This document shows, in pieces, positions 1-5,444 of a stretch of 5,683 bases of DNA; position 1 is the first letter of the stretch; each line of letters begins with the position of its first letter. The notes beneath the pieces were generated by a model. That model did no database searches and was not told the origin of the DNA. It saw nothing but the letters and a program-made list of their open reading frames with translations. A program made the position numbers and the translations under genes. Origin of the DNA: Bacteroidota bacterium (GTDB lineage Bacteria; Bacteroidota; Bacteroidia; Sphingobacteriales; Sphingobacteriaceae); NCBI GenBank assembly GCA_013288465.1, contig JABDBT010000115.1, forward strand, positions 1 through 5,683, given 5' to 3'.

Positions 1-826
1 AAAACAAGGTCATGGATGTTGGTAAGCCAATAGCCTGCCCCATAACCTGCGCCCGCTGGCTTTTGGCATAGCGTGTAAAATCGGGAATGTTGAGCGATAG
101 GGTTGCCCAAAAGCCCACCATACCCGTTAACGATGGAAAAAAGAATGTCCAGAATTCGGTCGTGGATTTGAATTTTGAGGGTTGTGATAGTATTGGACCT
201 AAACCGTGCCCGGCTGATATGGCCCAGCCCAATAAGGCCAACGCCGCTGCCGGCAAGAAAAAAGCTTTGAATACTAATAGTTTTTTGATGCTTTCGACCC
301 CAAGGTAAACCACGTACATATTGATGAGCCAAAATAAAAAGAACATTAACGCGGGCCCGGTTTGTAACGACCACGATGCCGGGAATATCTGCGGGAGCGA
401 ATCAACAGACGGCAGCCATATTTTAACCATCTGGTATAGGGCAAAGCCGCCTATCCAGGTTTGTATGCCAAACCAGCCGCAAGCTATAACCGCGCGCAGC
501 ATGGCCGGTATGTTGGCGCCGCGTACGCCAAAACTCGCTCTTGCAAAAACCGGGAACGGGATACCGTATTTGGCGCCAGCCCTGCCATTTAATATCATAG
601 GTATAAGCACAATGCTATTGCCTATTAATATGGTTAGGATTGATTGCCACCAGTTCATGCCGCCCTCAATTAACGAGCTTGCCAGCATATAGGTAGGGAT
701 GCATAAACTCATACTGATCCACAGGGCAGCATAGTTCCAGGTGCCCCAGGTACGCTTATTAAGCGGTATGGGCGCCAGGTCTTCGCTGTATAGCTGTAAG
801 TCTTGATCAGGTATTGTTTTATGCAT
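1..826 (-). CDS. NCS1-family nucleobase:cation symporter (partial, C-terminus outside window)
   Basis: An inner-membrane sodium- or proton-coupled carrier for nucleobases or related ring compounds (Mhp1/PucI/FurE family). The frame is open for 275 codons from the ATG at 826 to the window edge; family members are about 450-500 residues, so roughly the N-terminal 55-60% is present. The start is secure because an in-frame TAA lies two codons upstream. Visible family signatures are the N-terminal DLAPIPLNKRTW (residues 16-27) before TM1, ALWISMSLCIPTYMLAS (34-50), the GIPFPVFARASFGVRGAN stretch (88-105), CGWFGIQTWIGG in TM3 (116-127) and NIPDFTRYAKSQ (246-257) after TM6. The W-x3-Q spacing of Trp118/Gln122 matches the substrate-contacting Trp and Gln that I recall from TM3 of Mhp1. 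It is the last visible gene of the minus-strand row, 130 bp after the aminotransferase. The neighbours suggest uracil, thymine or a dihydropyrimidine as substrate; this is inference, and allantoin or hydantoin remain possible. Confidence 0.93.
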   Translation of the reverse strand, partial: MHKTIPDQDLQLYSEDLAPIPLNKRTWGTWNYAALWISMSLCIPTYMLASSLIEGGMNWWQSILTILIGNSIVLIPMILNGRAGAKYGIPFPVFARASFGVRGANIPAMLRAVIACGWFGIQTWIGGFALYQMVKIWLPSVDSLPQIFPASWSLQTGPALMFFLFWLINMYVVYLGVESIKKLLVFKAFFLPAAALALLGWAISAGHGLGPILSQPSKFKSTTEFWTFFFPSLTGMVGFWATLSLNIPDFTRYAKSQRAQVMGQAIGLPTSMTLF

Positions 827-832
827 GTTTTA

Positions 833-863
833 CCAAGCTAACTTCGTTATTGTCGCTACAAAA
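833..863 (-). promoter_or_regulatory. Weak candidate Bacteroidetes-type promoter for the NCS1 transporter gene
   Basis: On the minus strand TTTTG (complement of 859-863) is followed after 18 bp by TAGCTTGG (complement of 833-840). The second box matches the Bacteroidetes -7 consensus TAnnTTTG at five of six fixed positions. It lies only 6 bp from the transporter ATG, so the leader would be almost absent. The spacer is slightly short and the match is imperfect, so this may be chance. If real, it would let the transporter be transcribed separately from the upstream enzyme genes. Confidence 0.2.
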
Positions 864-865
864 GC

Positions 866-945
866 GGGTGTCATGCTGAGCCGCGTCGAAGCATACGGGC
901 AAAGGCCCTTACGCTCACCCTTCGACGGCGCTCAGGGTGACACCC
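866..945. repeat. Long imperfect palindromic (REP-like) intergenic repeat
   Basis: Two 29-bp arms, 866-894 and 917-945, are reverse complements at 23 of 29 positions and enclose a 22-bp loop. The best-matched blocks are GGGTGTCA, CTGAGC and GTCGAAG with their complements. The loop itself can fold through GGGC (897-900) and GCCC (905-908). The TGTCA-n2-CTGAGC-n3-GTCGAAG pattern resembles a dispersed intergenic palindrome that I remember as frequent in Sphingobacteriaceae genomes; that is memory, not a search. It lies between the aminotransferase stop and the transporter start, so the transcript would carry a large hairpin here. It lacks a following T-run on the minus strand, which argues against a standard intrinsic terminator and for an mRNA-stability or processing element, or a mobile repeat. 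Confidence 0.8.
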
Positions 946-956
946 CTTATTATCTT

Positions 957-2309
957 CTAATATACATATTCATCCGCAATACATATAGCTTGCGAAATAA
1001 TTGCCAGCCCTTCATCAACCTGTTCTTTGGTAATGGATAACGGCGGCGCCACAAAAACATAGTTCCAGCGCACAAAGGCGTACATGCCTAATTCTTTCAG
1101 TTTAGCGGCAACTTTATTCATGATCGCCATTTCATCAGCCGTAGCATTGAAAGGCGCCATAGGTTCTTTGGTTTCCCTGTTTTTAACCAGCTCGAAGCAA
1201 CCTAACAACCCTGTATTCCTGAAATCGCCAATACTTGGATGATCTTTTTTCATTTCTTCTGCCCGCTCATCAATGTATTTACCCATTGCAACAGCGTTTT
1301 CAATCAGTTTTTCATCCTCATATATCTTCAATACTTCAACACCCGCGGCACAGGTTACCGGGTGGGCCGAGTAGGTTAAACCCAGCATCAACGGCTTATC
1401 ATCATAATGCGCGGCTATTTTATCTGATACGATCAATGCGCCTAATGGCAAGTAACCAGCGGTTATTCCTTTGGCAGTGGCTATCATATCGGGCACAACA
1501 CCATGCACGTCAACAGCGAACCACTCGCCGCAACGGCCAAAGCCGCTCATTACTTCATCGGCTATCAATAAGATGCCGTGCTTATCACATAAGGCACGTA
1601 CTTTTTTCAAATAATCGGGCGGGTATTTAATACAGCCCGATGAGCCGCTTTCGCCTTCCATTACAATGGCGGCAATATTTTGCGGGCCCTCAAACTCTAC
1701 AACGCGTTCAATATGGCTCACACATTCGCGGTTACATGATGTGATTTCCTTACCCCACGGGCAACGATAACAATACGGGTCTTCAACATGGATCATATTG
1801 GGTGCTTGCTGTGAATCAGATTGCAATTTACGCGGATCGCCCCCGGCAGTCATAGCGCCATAAGATGAACCATGAAAAGCCCTGTACCTTGCAATTATTT
1901 TATGCCTGCCGGTGTATAACCTTGCCAGCTTTATAGCGTTTTCAATGGCGGTAGCGCCACATACGGTAAATAGCGTTTTGGTTAAGTTACCGGGAGATAT
2001 TTCGGCTAATTTTTTTCCCAACTCGCCGCGCGCTTTGGTTACGCAACCCGGGGTAACATAGCTCACTTCCTGCATTTGTGCCACCACTGCATCTGTTACG
2101 CGCTGGTTGCCGTGACCGATGTTTACATTGATCAACCCTGACGAAAAATCAAGGTAACGTTTGCCTTCATAATCATACAGGTAAACCCCTTTGGCATACT
2201 TAACCGCTATTGGGTTAAGCCCTTTTTGTTTACTCCACGAAAACAGGGTATAGTCCTGGCTGTTTTTTATGATCTCTTCTGTTTCGCTTAGTGTTTCAGA
2301 TGTTAACAT
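957..2309 (-). CDS. Class III PLP-dependent aminotransferase, probable beta-alanine (omega-amino acid) transaminase
   Basis: A cytosolic fold-type I transaminase of 450 residues, normal length for the class III family. It likely moves the amino group of beta-alanine or beta-aminoisobutyrate to pyruvate or 2-oxoglutarate, giving malonate or methylmalonate semialdehyde. Key residues with the start at 2309: the CGAT phosphate-binding turn (117-120), IADEVMSGFGRCGEWF (249-264) with Asp251 expected to contact the PLP ring nitrogen, and ATAKGITAGYLPLG (277-290) with Lys280 as the Schiff-base lysine. A Cys cluster CX2C-X8-CX3C (Cys180, 183, 192, 196) is also present. I chose the ATG at 2309 over the in-frame ATG at 2396, because the extra 29 residues are translated from the C/G-rich intergenic repeat and do not resemble the family N-terminus. 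The substrate is inferred from the adjacent semialdehyde dehydrogenase and nucleobase transporter; taurine or 4-aminobutyrate are alternatives. The gene ends with TAG at 957-959. Confidence 0.9.
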   Translation of the reverse strand: MLTSETLSETEEIIKNSQDYTLFSWSKQKGLNPIAVKYAKGVYLYDYEGKRYLDFSSGLINVNIGHGNQRVTDAVVAQMQEVSYVTPGCVTKARGELGKKLAEISPGNLTKTLFTVCGATAIENAIKLARLYTGRHKIIARYRAFHGSSYGAMTAGGDPRKLQSDSQQAPNMIHVEDPYCYRCPWGKEITSCNRECVSHIERVVEFEGPQNIAAIVMEGESGSSGCIKYPPDYLKKVRALCDKHGILLIADEVMSGFGRCGEWFAVDVHGVVPDMIATAKGITAGYLPLGALIVSDKIAAHYDDKPLMLGLTYSAHPVTCAAGVEVLKIYEDEKLIENAVAMGKYIDERAEEMKKDHPSIGDFRNTGLLGCFELVKNRETKEPMAPFNATADEMAIMNKVAAKLKELGMYAFVRWNYVFVAPPLSITKEQVDEGLAIISQAICIADEYVY

Positions 2310-2342
2310 TGTTGTTTGCTTTAATATTATAATTTTATCTAC

Positions 2343-2452
2343 AGCCCCCTCTAAATCTCCCCCGGTAGGGGTGACTTTTGATTTTCTCTTCCACAAGCCT
2401 TATCTCTTATCATAAGATTTTAAAATCCCCCCTTTAGGGGGTTAGGGGGCTA
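2343..2452. repeat. C/G-rich composite palindromic intergenic repeat between dehydrogenase and aminotransferase
   Basis: The element begins with AGCCCCCT (2343-2350) and ends with its exact complement AGGGGGCT (2444-2451), so it has short perfect terminal inverted repeats about 110 bp apart. Each end is itself a small hairpin: CCCC-CGGTA-GGGG in the left part (about 2360-2372) and CCCCC-n4-GGGGG in the right part (2428-2441). A third weak hairpin, CTTAT/ATAAG, lies in the middle (2399-2416). It resembles the C-run/G-run intergenic repeat I remember from Pedobacter and Mucilaginibacter, though I cannot confirm a copy number. It overlaps the TAG stop of the dehydrogenase (2450-2452) and fills most of the 140-bp gap before the aminotransferase start. 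It has no transposase, so if mobile it would be a non-autonomous, MITE-like element. Confidence 0.7.
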
Positions 2453-3907
2453 GCTCATCCAGTTTACCCCAGCTTCGGGGTTCCATTTCACTGTTGTTTT
2501 TTTCAATTTTGTCCAAAATTCAATAGAGCTTCTGCCGGTTATATCCCCTACCCCAAATTTACTTTCGTTCCAGCCGCCAAATGAAAACGGCTCTCTTGGC
2601 ACCGGTACGCCAACATTCACACCCACCATGCCGGCGCTGGCGTGATTGATCACATACCTTGCCGCGCCGCCGTTTTGTGTAAATACCGAAGCGGCATTGC
2701 CGTAGGGGTTATTGTTTTCAATAGCCAAAGCTTCTTCTAAAGTATTGGTACGCATAATGCTGATAACCGGGCCAAATATTTCTTCGCGGGCCACATCCAT
2801 ATCTGGTGTAACATAATCTATAACGGTTGGGCCAACATAAAATCCGTTTTCTTTTCCTTTAATAACGGTATTACGGCCATCCACTAAAATTTTGGCCCCT
2901 TGCTTTTCGGCGCTGGTAATATAACGTTCAATGTTTTCTTTTGATTGTTTGTTGATAACCGCGCCCATATTATCGCCTGTTACTATCTTTTTGGCTTCTG
3001 CTACAATTTGGTCAACAATATGATCCACCGCGCCTACAGCTACCATTGCCGATGCAGCCATACAGCGTTGCCCGCCGCAACCACTCATGGAGGCTACAAC
3101 GTTTTGCGCCGTCATGCCGGGGATAGCATCAGGCAATACCAGCAGGTGATTTTTAGCGCCGCCCAAAGCAACACACCTTTTATAATTATAAGTAGCACGC
3201 CTGTAAACAAGTTTAGCCACTTTGGTCGATCCCACGAACGAAACCGCCTCAATACCGGGATGATCGCATATCGCCTCCACTATTTTACTGTCGCCATGCA
3301 CCACATTTAAAACTCCATCGGGCAAACCGGCCTCCTTTAATAGTTCGGCTAAACGGCCAACACTCAACGGCACTTTTTCAGATGGTTTTATGATCATACA
3401 ATTGCCTAAAGCAATGGCATTTGGTATGGTCCAGTTAGGCACCATGTTAGGGAAATTAAAAGGGACTATTGATGCTACCACACCCAATGGCGCGTATTCT
3501 GTACGGCACTCAATACCCCGGCTTACTTCCAACAATTCGCCCGATATTAACTGGGGCAACGAGCAGGCAAATTCAGTCAGTTCAATTGATTTTTCAATTT
3601 CGGCTACTGCTTCCGAATAAGTTTTACCGTTTTCTTCGGCAACAAGCCTTGATAATTCTTCCAGGTGCCGGTGCAGCAGCGTTTTATACCTGAAAAAAAC
3701 CTGTACCCTTTCTTTTATAGGTGTATTTGACCAGCCTTTAAAAGCCGCTTTGGCCGCTATGACCGCCGCATCCAGGTCGGATGTGCCCGATACTGGGACT
3801 TTTGATAGCAAGCTGCCGTCAACAGGTGATATAACATCTATAAAATCTGTCGCCGAAGAGTCTGTAAACTGGCCGTTAACATAATTTTTAACCGGGGAGT
3901 ATTTCAT
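2450..3907 (-). CDS. mmsA: CoA-acylating methylmalonate-semialdehyde dehydrogenase
   Basis: A cytosolic ALDH-superfamily enzyme of 485 residues, typical for MmsA/IolA. It oxidises methylmalonate semialdehyde to propionyl-CoA, or malonate semialdehyde to acetyl-CoA, with NAD, CoA and loss of CO2. Visible features: PFNFPNM (149-155) with the ALDH active-site Asn151; IIKPSEKVP (172-180) with the NAD-binding Lys174; FVGST (224-228); GGQRCMAAS (278-286) with catalytic Cys282; EEIFGPV (375-381). The stretch ALGGAKNH (247-254) replaces the ELGGKN of hydrolytic aldehyde dehydrogenases, so the general-base Glu is absent. This is a hallmark of the CoA-acylating subgroup and supports the call over a generic ALDH. 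The start at 3907 gives the expected N-terminus (KNYVNGQF). Its stop codon is formed at the edge of the 2343-2452 repeat. It lies upstream of the aminotransferase on the same strand and would consume that enzyme's product. Confidence 0.93.
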   Translation of the reverse strand: MKYSPVKNYVNGQFTDSSATDFIDVISPVDGSLLSKVPVSGTSDLDAAVIAAKAAFKGWSNTPIKERVQVFFRYKTLLHRHLEELSRLVAEENGKTYSEAVAEIEKSIELTEFACSLPQLISGELLEVSRGIECRTEYAPLGVVASIVPFNFPNMVPNWTIPNAIALGNCMIIKPSEKVPLSVGRLAELLKEAGLPDGVLNVVHGDSKIVEAICDHPGIEAVSFVGSTKVAKLVYRRATYNYKRCVALGGAKNHLLVLPDAIPGMTAQNVVASMSGCGGQRCMAASAMVAVGAVDHIVDQIVAEAKKIVTGDNMGAVINKQSKENIERYITSAEKQGAKILVDGRNTVIKGKENGFYVGPTVIDYVTPDMDVAREEIFGPVISIMRTNTLEEALAIENNNPYGNAASVFTQNGGAARYVINHASAGMVGVNVGVPVPREPFSFGGWNESKFGVGDITGRSSIEFWTKLKKTTVKWNPEAGVNWMS

Positions 3908-3932
3908 ATATACTGTTTTTTTAATTGGTTGG

Positions 3933-3959
3933 TACCCGCCTTGTTTTACATAGGCGGTA
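3933..3959 (-). promoter_or_regulatory. Hairpin in the presumed 5' leader of the dehydrogenase mRNA
   Basis: On the minus strand TACCGCCT pairs with AGGCGGGTA (one bulged base), with a 10-base A/T-rich loop. The core stem CCGCCT/AGGCGG is 3936-3941 with 3952-3957. The hairpin ends about 25 bp before the dehydrogenase ATG and stands out as GC-rich in an otherwise AT-rich 221-bp gap. There is no U-run, so it is not a standard terminator. It could be an operator or a leader structure affecting translation. The role is unproven. Confidence 0.4.
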
Positions 3960-4023
3960 TCAGCAGCTATTATGCTAATATATTATTAATTATCGTATAT
4001 AATCAATGTAGATTTTACAATAA

Positions 4024-4100
4024 TGTTTGCCTTTTCAAATTCTTTTAAATAGAATCAAGAAAACAAATATTGCAAATATTTTGCGTTTTACTGCAAAATT
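4024..4100. promoter_or_regulatory. Candidate operator cluster (inverted and direct repeats) upstream of the dehydrogenase gene
   Basis: This AT-rich stretch between the regulator and dehydrogenase genes carries overlapping repeats. GCAAA-TAT-TTTGC is a 13-bp palindrome at 4072-4084. TTTTGC and GCAAAA form an inverted repeat with an 8-bp spacer at 4079-4098. CAAATATT occurs twice in tandem at 4064-4071 and 4073-4080. Lrp/AsnC proteins bind short, degenerate, AT-rich palindromes, often in phased groups, so the cluster fits a target of the adjacent regulator. On the minus strand TTTTG (4094-4098) and AATATTTG (4064-4071), 22 bp apart, also make a weak Bacteroidetes-type promoter, which would place repeats and promoter on top of each other. 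AT-richness makes chance palindromes likely, so confidence is limited. Confidence 0.35.
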
Positions 4101-4128
4101 GTTTTAAAATAAAATTTTTTTAATAGAA

Positions 4129-4611
4129 TTACCTAAGCCCGCTCAGATCCGGCTGGGCTATTTTGAGTACTTTAAAGTACATATCGGTTTTGGTTTGGTA
4201 AACGCCCTCAATAAGCGCTATACGCTCGTTTACTACCTGCACCAGGTGGCTGTTATCGCGGCACATCACATCAACTTCCAGGTCAAAATCGCCGGAAGTG
4301 CTTGCTAAAAAGCTCACCTCCGGATATTCGAGCAGCTGACTGGCAACATATTCGATCATGTTTGCAGGACGAACAGAGATCTTTATATGGGCATAAGCAT
4401 GAAACCCAACTTTATCAGGGTTTACCCTGCCCACTATCTGTATGGTTTTATCTTCGATGAGTTTGCCCGTGCGGGTGCGGATATTGCTGATAGAAACGCC
4501 CAGCTTCTCGGCCATAACAGTGAAGGACATACGCCCGTCTTTTTGTAATAGTTTTAAAATGGAAAAATCCAGTTCATCAAGTGAGCCATTGCCATGGTTA
4601 GATGCGTTCAT
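4129..4611 (-). CDS. Lrp/AsnC-family transcriptional regulator
   Basis: A DNA-binding regulator of 160 residues, the usual family length. The N-terminal AsnC-type winged helix-turn-helix (about 11-68) begins LDELDFSILKLLQKDGR and contains the recognition region AEKLGVSISNIRTR (34-47). The C-terminal RAM domain (about 72-148) is a beta-alpha-beta-beta-alpha-beta ligand-binding and oligomerisation domain, seen as AHIKISV (74-80), then STSGDFDLEVDVMCRD (104-119) with the conserved Gly-Asp-Phe-Asp turn, and YFKVLK (145-150). Such proteins form dimers to octamers and respond to amino acids or related metabolites. Position 221 bp upstream of, and on the same strand as, the dehydrogenase suggests local control of the catabolic genes, with beta-alanine or a pyrimidine breakdown product as a plausible effector; this is inference. 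The linker TGKLIEDKTIQIVGR is slightly unusual, with Lys where many members have Gly before the wing. Confidence 0.93.
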   Translation of the reverse strand: MNASNHGNGSLDELDFSILKLLQKDGRMSFTVMAEKLGVSISNIRTRTGKLIEDKTIQIVGRVNPDKVGFHAYAHIKISVRPANMIEYVASQLLEYPEVSFLASTSGDFDLEVDVMCRDNSHLVQVVNERIALIEGVYQTKTDMYFKVLKIAQPDLSGLR

Positions 4612-4644
4612 GATAAGCGATCATTAAAATTAGGGATACAATTT

Positions 4645-4667
4645 TCAAATATGCTGAAGAAATTTGA
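4645..4667. promoter_or_regulatory. Candidate autoregulatory operator upstream of the Lrp-type gene
   Basis: TCAAAT (4645-4650) and ATTTGA (4662-4667) form a perfect 6-bp inverted repeat with an 11-bp spacer, so the half-sites are 17 bp apart. The left half overlaps the candidate -7 box of the regulator promoter. The 9-bp string TTTTCAAAT occurs here (4642-4650) and again in the dehydrogenase upstream region (4032-4040). Overlap of operator and promoter would fit the negative autoregulation common in the Lrp/AsnC family. The arms are short and AT-rich, so this is a hypothesis. Confidence 0.35.
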
Positions 4668-4676
4668 TTAGAACAA
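4646..4676 (-). promoter_or_regulatory. Candidate Bacteroidetes-type promoter of the Lrp-type gene
   Basis: On the minus strand TTG (complement of 4674-4676) is followed after 20 bp by CATATTTG (complement of 4646-4653). This matches the Bacteroidetes -33 TTG / -7 TAnnTTTG arrangement, with one mismatch in the -7 box and ideal spacing. Transcription would start near 4640, leaving a leader of about 30 nt before the ATG at 4611. Confidence 0.4.
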
Positions 4677-4825
4677 TTAAAGATCATTTAATATCATGAA
4701 AATCGCTTTAAAGCCCGTCGGTCGTTTTACCCTATCGTCCTCCGTCCCTAAACTGTTTACCACAATTTTAAACTTAACAACAGCGTAACTTTAAAGAATT
4801 GATGACGCATTAACTTTACCATTAA

Positions 4826-4841
4826 GGCAAAAGGTGTTGCC
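4826..4841 (+). promoter_or_regulatory. Small perfect inverted repeat upstream of the VOC gene
   Basis: GGCAA (4826-4830) and TTGCC (4837-4841) flank a 6-base spacer and end 31 bp before the VOC start codon. It could be a small operator or a leader hairpin. The rest of the 261-bp divergent gap (4612-4872) holds TAACTTTA strings at 4786 and 4811 that partly resemble a -7 box, but none has a convincing -33 partner. I see no ribosome binding site beyond an A-rich leader. Confidence 0.25.
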
Positions 4842-4872
4842 GATAAACTATTTATCAACTAAAAAATAAACT

Positions 4873-5259
4873 ATGGAAACTAATGCAAATGCACTAAACT
4901 GGTTTGAAATACCGGCAGAAGAAATTGAACGCGCGCAAGATTTTTATGAAGGCATTTTTGCCATGGAAATGGCGCCCATGCAGGAAATGATGGGTATGAA
5001 AATGGTAGGCTTCCCCATTGACATGAACAGCGGAAAAATCTCGGGCGCTTTGGTTGAAAGCGAGAACCACATACCGTCGGAAGAAGGCGCGATAATTTAT
5101 CTTAACGCCAACCCCGATATACAAGCGGTGATAGACAGGGTTGAAGACCTGGGCGGAGAAATAACCTTGCCGCGTACGCAAATAAGCCCTGAAATTGGTT
5201 ATATGGCTTTTTTTATTGATACCGAAGGCAATAAAGTTGGCCTTCATGCACAAAATTAA
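4873..5259 (+). CDS. VOC-superfamily (glyoxalase/bleomycin-resistance-like) single-domain protein
   Basis: A 128-residue cytosolic protein matching one vicinal-oxygen-chelate domain built from two beta-alpha-beta-beta-beta modules. The first module begins NWFEIPAEEIERAQDFYEGIF (residues 9-29), the familiar W-F-E-I-P...RA..FY opening of this family. The second runs from AIIYLNANPDIQAVIDRVEDLGG (73-95) to GYMAFFIDTEGNKVGLHA (109-126), the usual D-x-EGN-x-VGLH ending. Glu12 and His125 are at positions often used for metal binding, but the middle ligands are not obvious, so metal use cannot be asserted. The domain occurs in lyases, dioxygenases, resistance proteins and many uncharacterised proteins, and the substrate cannot be read from sequence. 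It is divergent from the Lrp-type gene and has its own terminator, so it is probably monocistronic and unrelated to pyrimidine use. The ATG at 4873 follows an A-rich leader typical of Bacteroidota. Confidence 0.9.
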   Translation: METNANALNWFEIPAEEIERAQDFYEGIFAMEMAPMQEMMGMKMVGFPIDMNSGKISGALVESENHIPSEEGAIIYLNANPDIQAVIDRVEDLGGEITLPRTQISPEIGYMAFFIDTEGNKVGLHAQN

Positions 5260-5265
5260 ATAAAC

Positions 5266-5316
5266 AGGGCAGTTCCCGGGGAAAGGGTTATTTATTCCGG
5301 GAACTGCCTTTTGTAT
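5266..5316 (+). terminator. Strong rho-independent terminator after the VOC gene
   Basis: GGCAGTTCCCGG (5268-5279) pairs perfectly over 12 bp with CCGGGAACTGCC (5297-5308), extended by a G-U and an A-U pair to 5266/5310. The loop is 17 bases. The stem is followed at once by TTTTGTATTTT (5309-5319). It starts 7 bp after the VOC stop codon. The rest of the gap to 5444 is AT-rich and shows no further gene. Confidence 0.9.
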
Positions 5317-5433
5317 TTTATAAGGATCGAAGAATTAAATCTTTTATAAATTTTGCCTTAGATTCTCCTAACTCATCCTCTTCCCCTTCAACAACTTATT
5401 ACCTAGCGTTTAATTTATTATTAGAAATATTTG

Positions 5434-5441
5434 TAAATTTG
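5434..5441 (+). promoter_or_regulatory. Perfect TAnnTTTG -7 box directly before the small antitoxin-like ORF
   Basis: TAAATTTG matches all six fixed positions of the Bacteroidetes -7 element and sits only 3 bp before the ATG at 5445. A start 4-7 nt downstream of the box would fall at or just inside the start codon, giving a leaderless message. No clear TTG is seen at the expected -33 distance, so the call is tentative. Confidence 0.35.
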
Positions 5442-5444
5442 AAT

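Noticed and set aside
87..692. Plus-strand open frames opposite the transporter
   Set aside because: They are antisense shadows of the long, well-conserved minus-strand NCS1 frame, with no recognisable domains.
866..945. The long palindrome as an intrinsic terminator
   Set aside because: No T-run follows the stem on the minus strand, and the arms carry clustered mismatches, unlike the clean terminator at 5266-5316.
825..1040. A plus-strand open frame through the long palindrome
   Set aside because: It is made of repeat sequence and the antisense 3' end of the aminotransferase, with no coding features.
1235..1630. A 131-codon plus-strand open frame
   Set aside because: It lies wholly antisense to the aminotransferase PLP-binding core and its product is low-complexity and Arg/His/Leu/Ser-rich, with no domain.
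2427..2449. G-quadruplex formed by the G-runs of the C/G-rich repeat
   Set aside because: Only two long G-runs are adjacent on one strand; four suitably spaced runs are not present.
2945..3693. Several plus-strand open frames opposite the dehydrogenase
   Set aside because: They overlap the catalytic core of a clear ALDH gene and have no family features.
4100..4128. Terminator after the Lrp-type gene
   Set aside because: There are only A/T-runs with weak self-pairing and no GC-containing stem, so readthrough into the dehydrogenase gene cannot be excluded.
4894..5253. A 119-codon minus-strand frame opposite the VOC gene
   Set aside because: The plus-strand VOC protein has clear family motifs and a dedicated terminator; the minus-strand product has neither.
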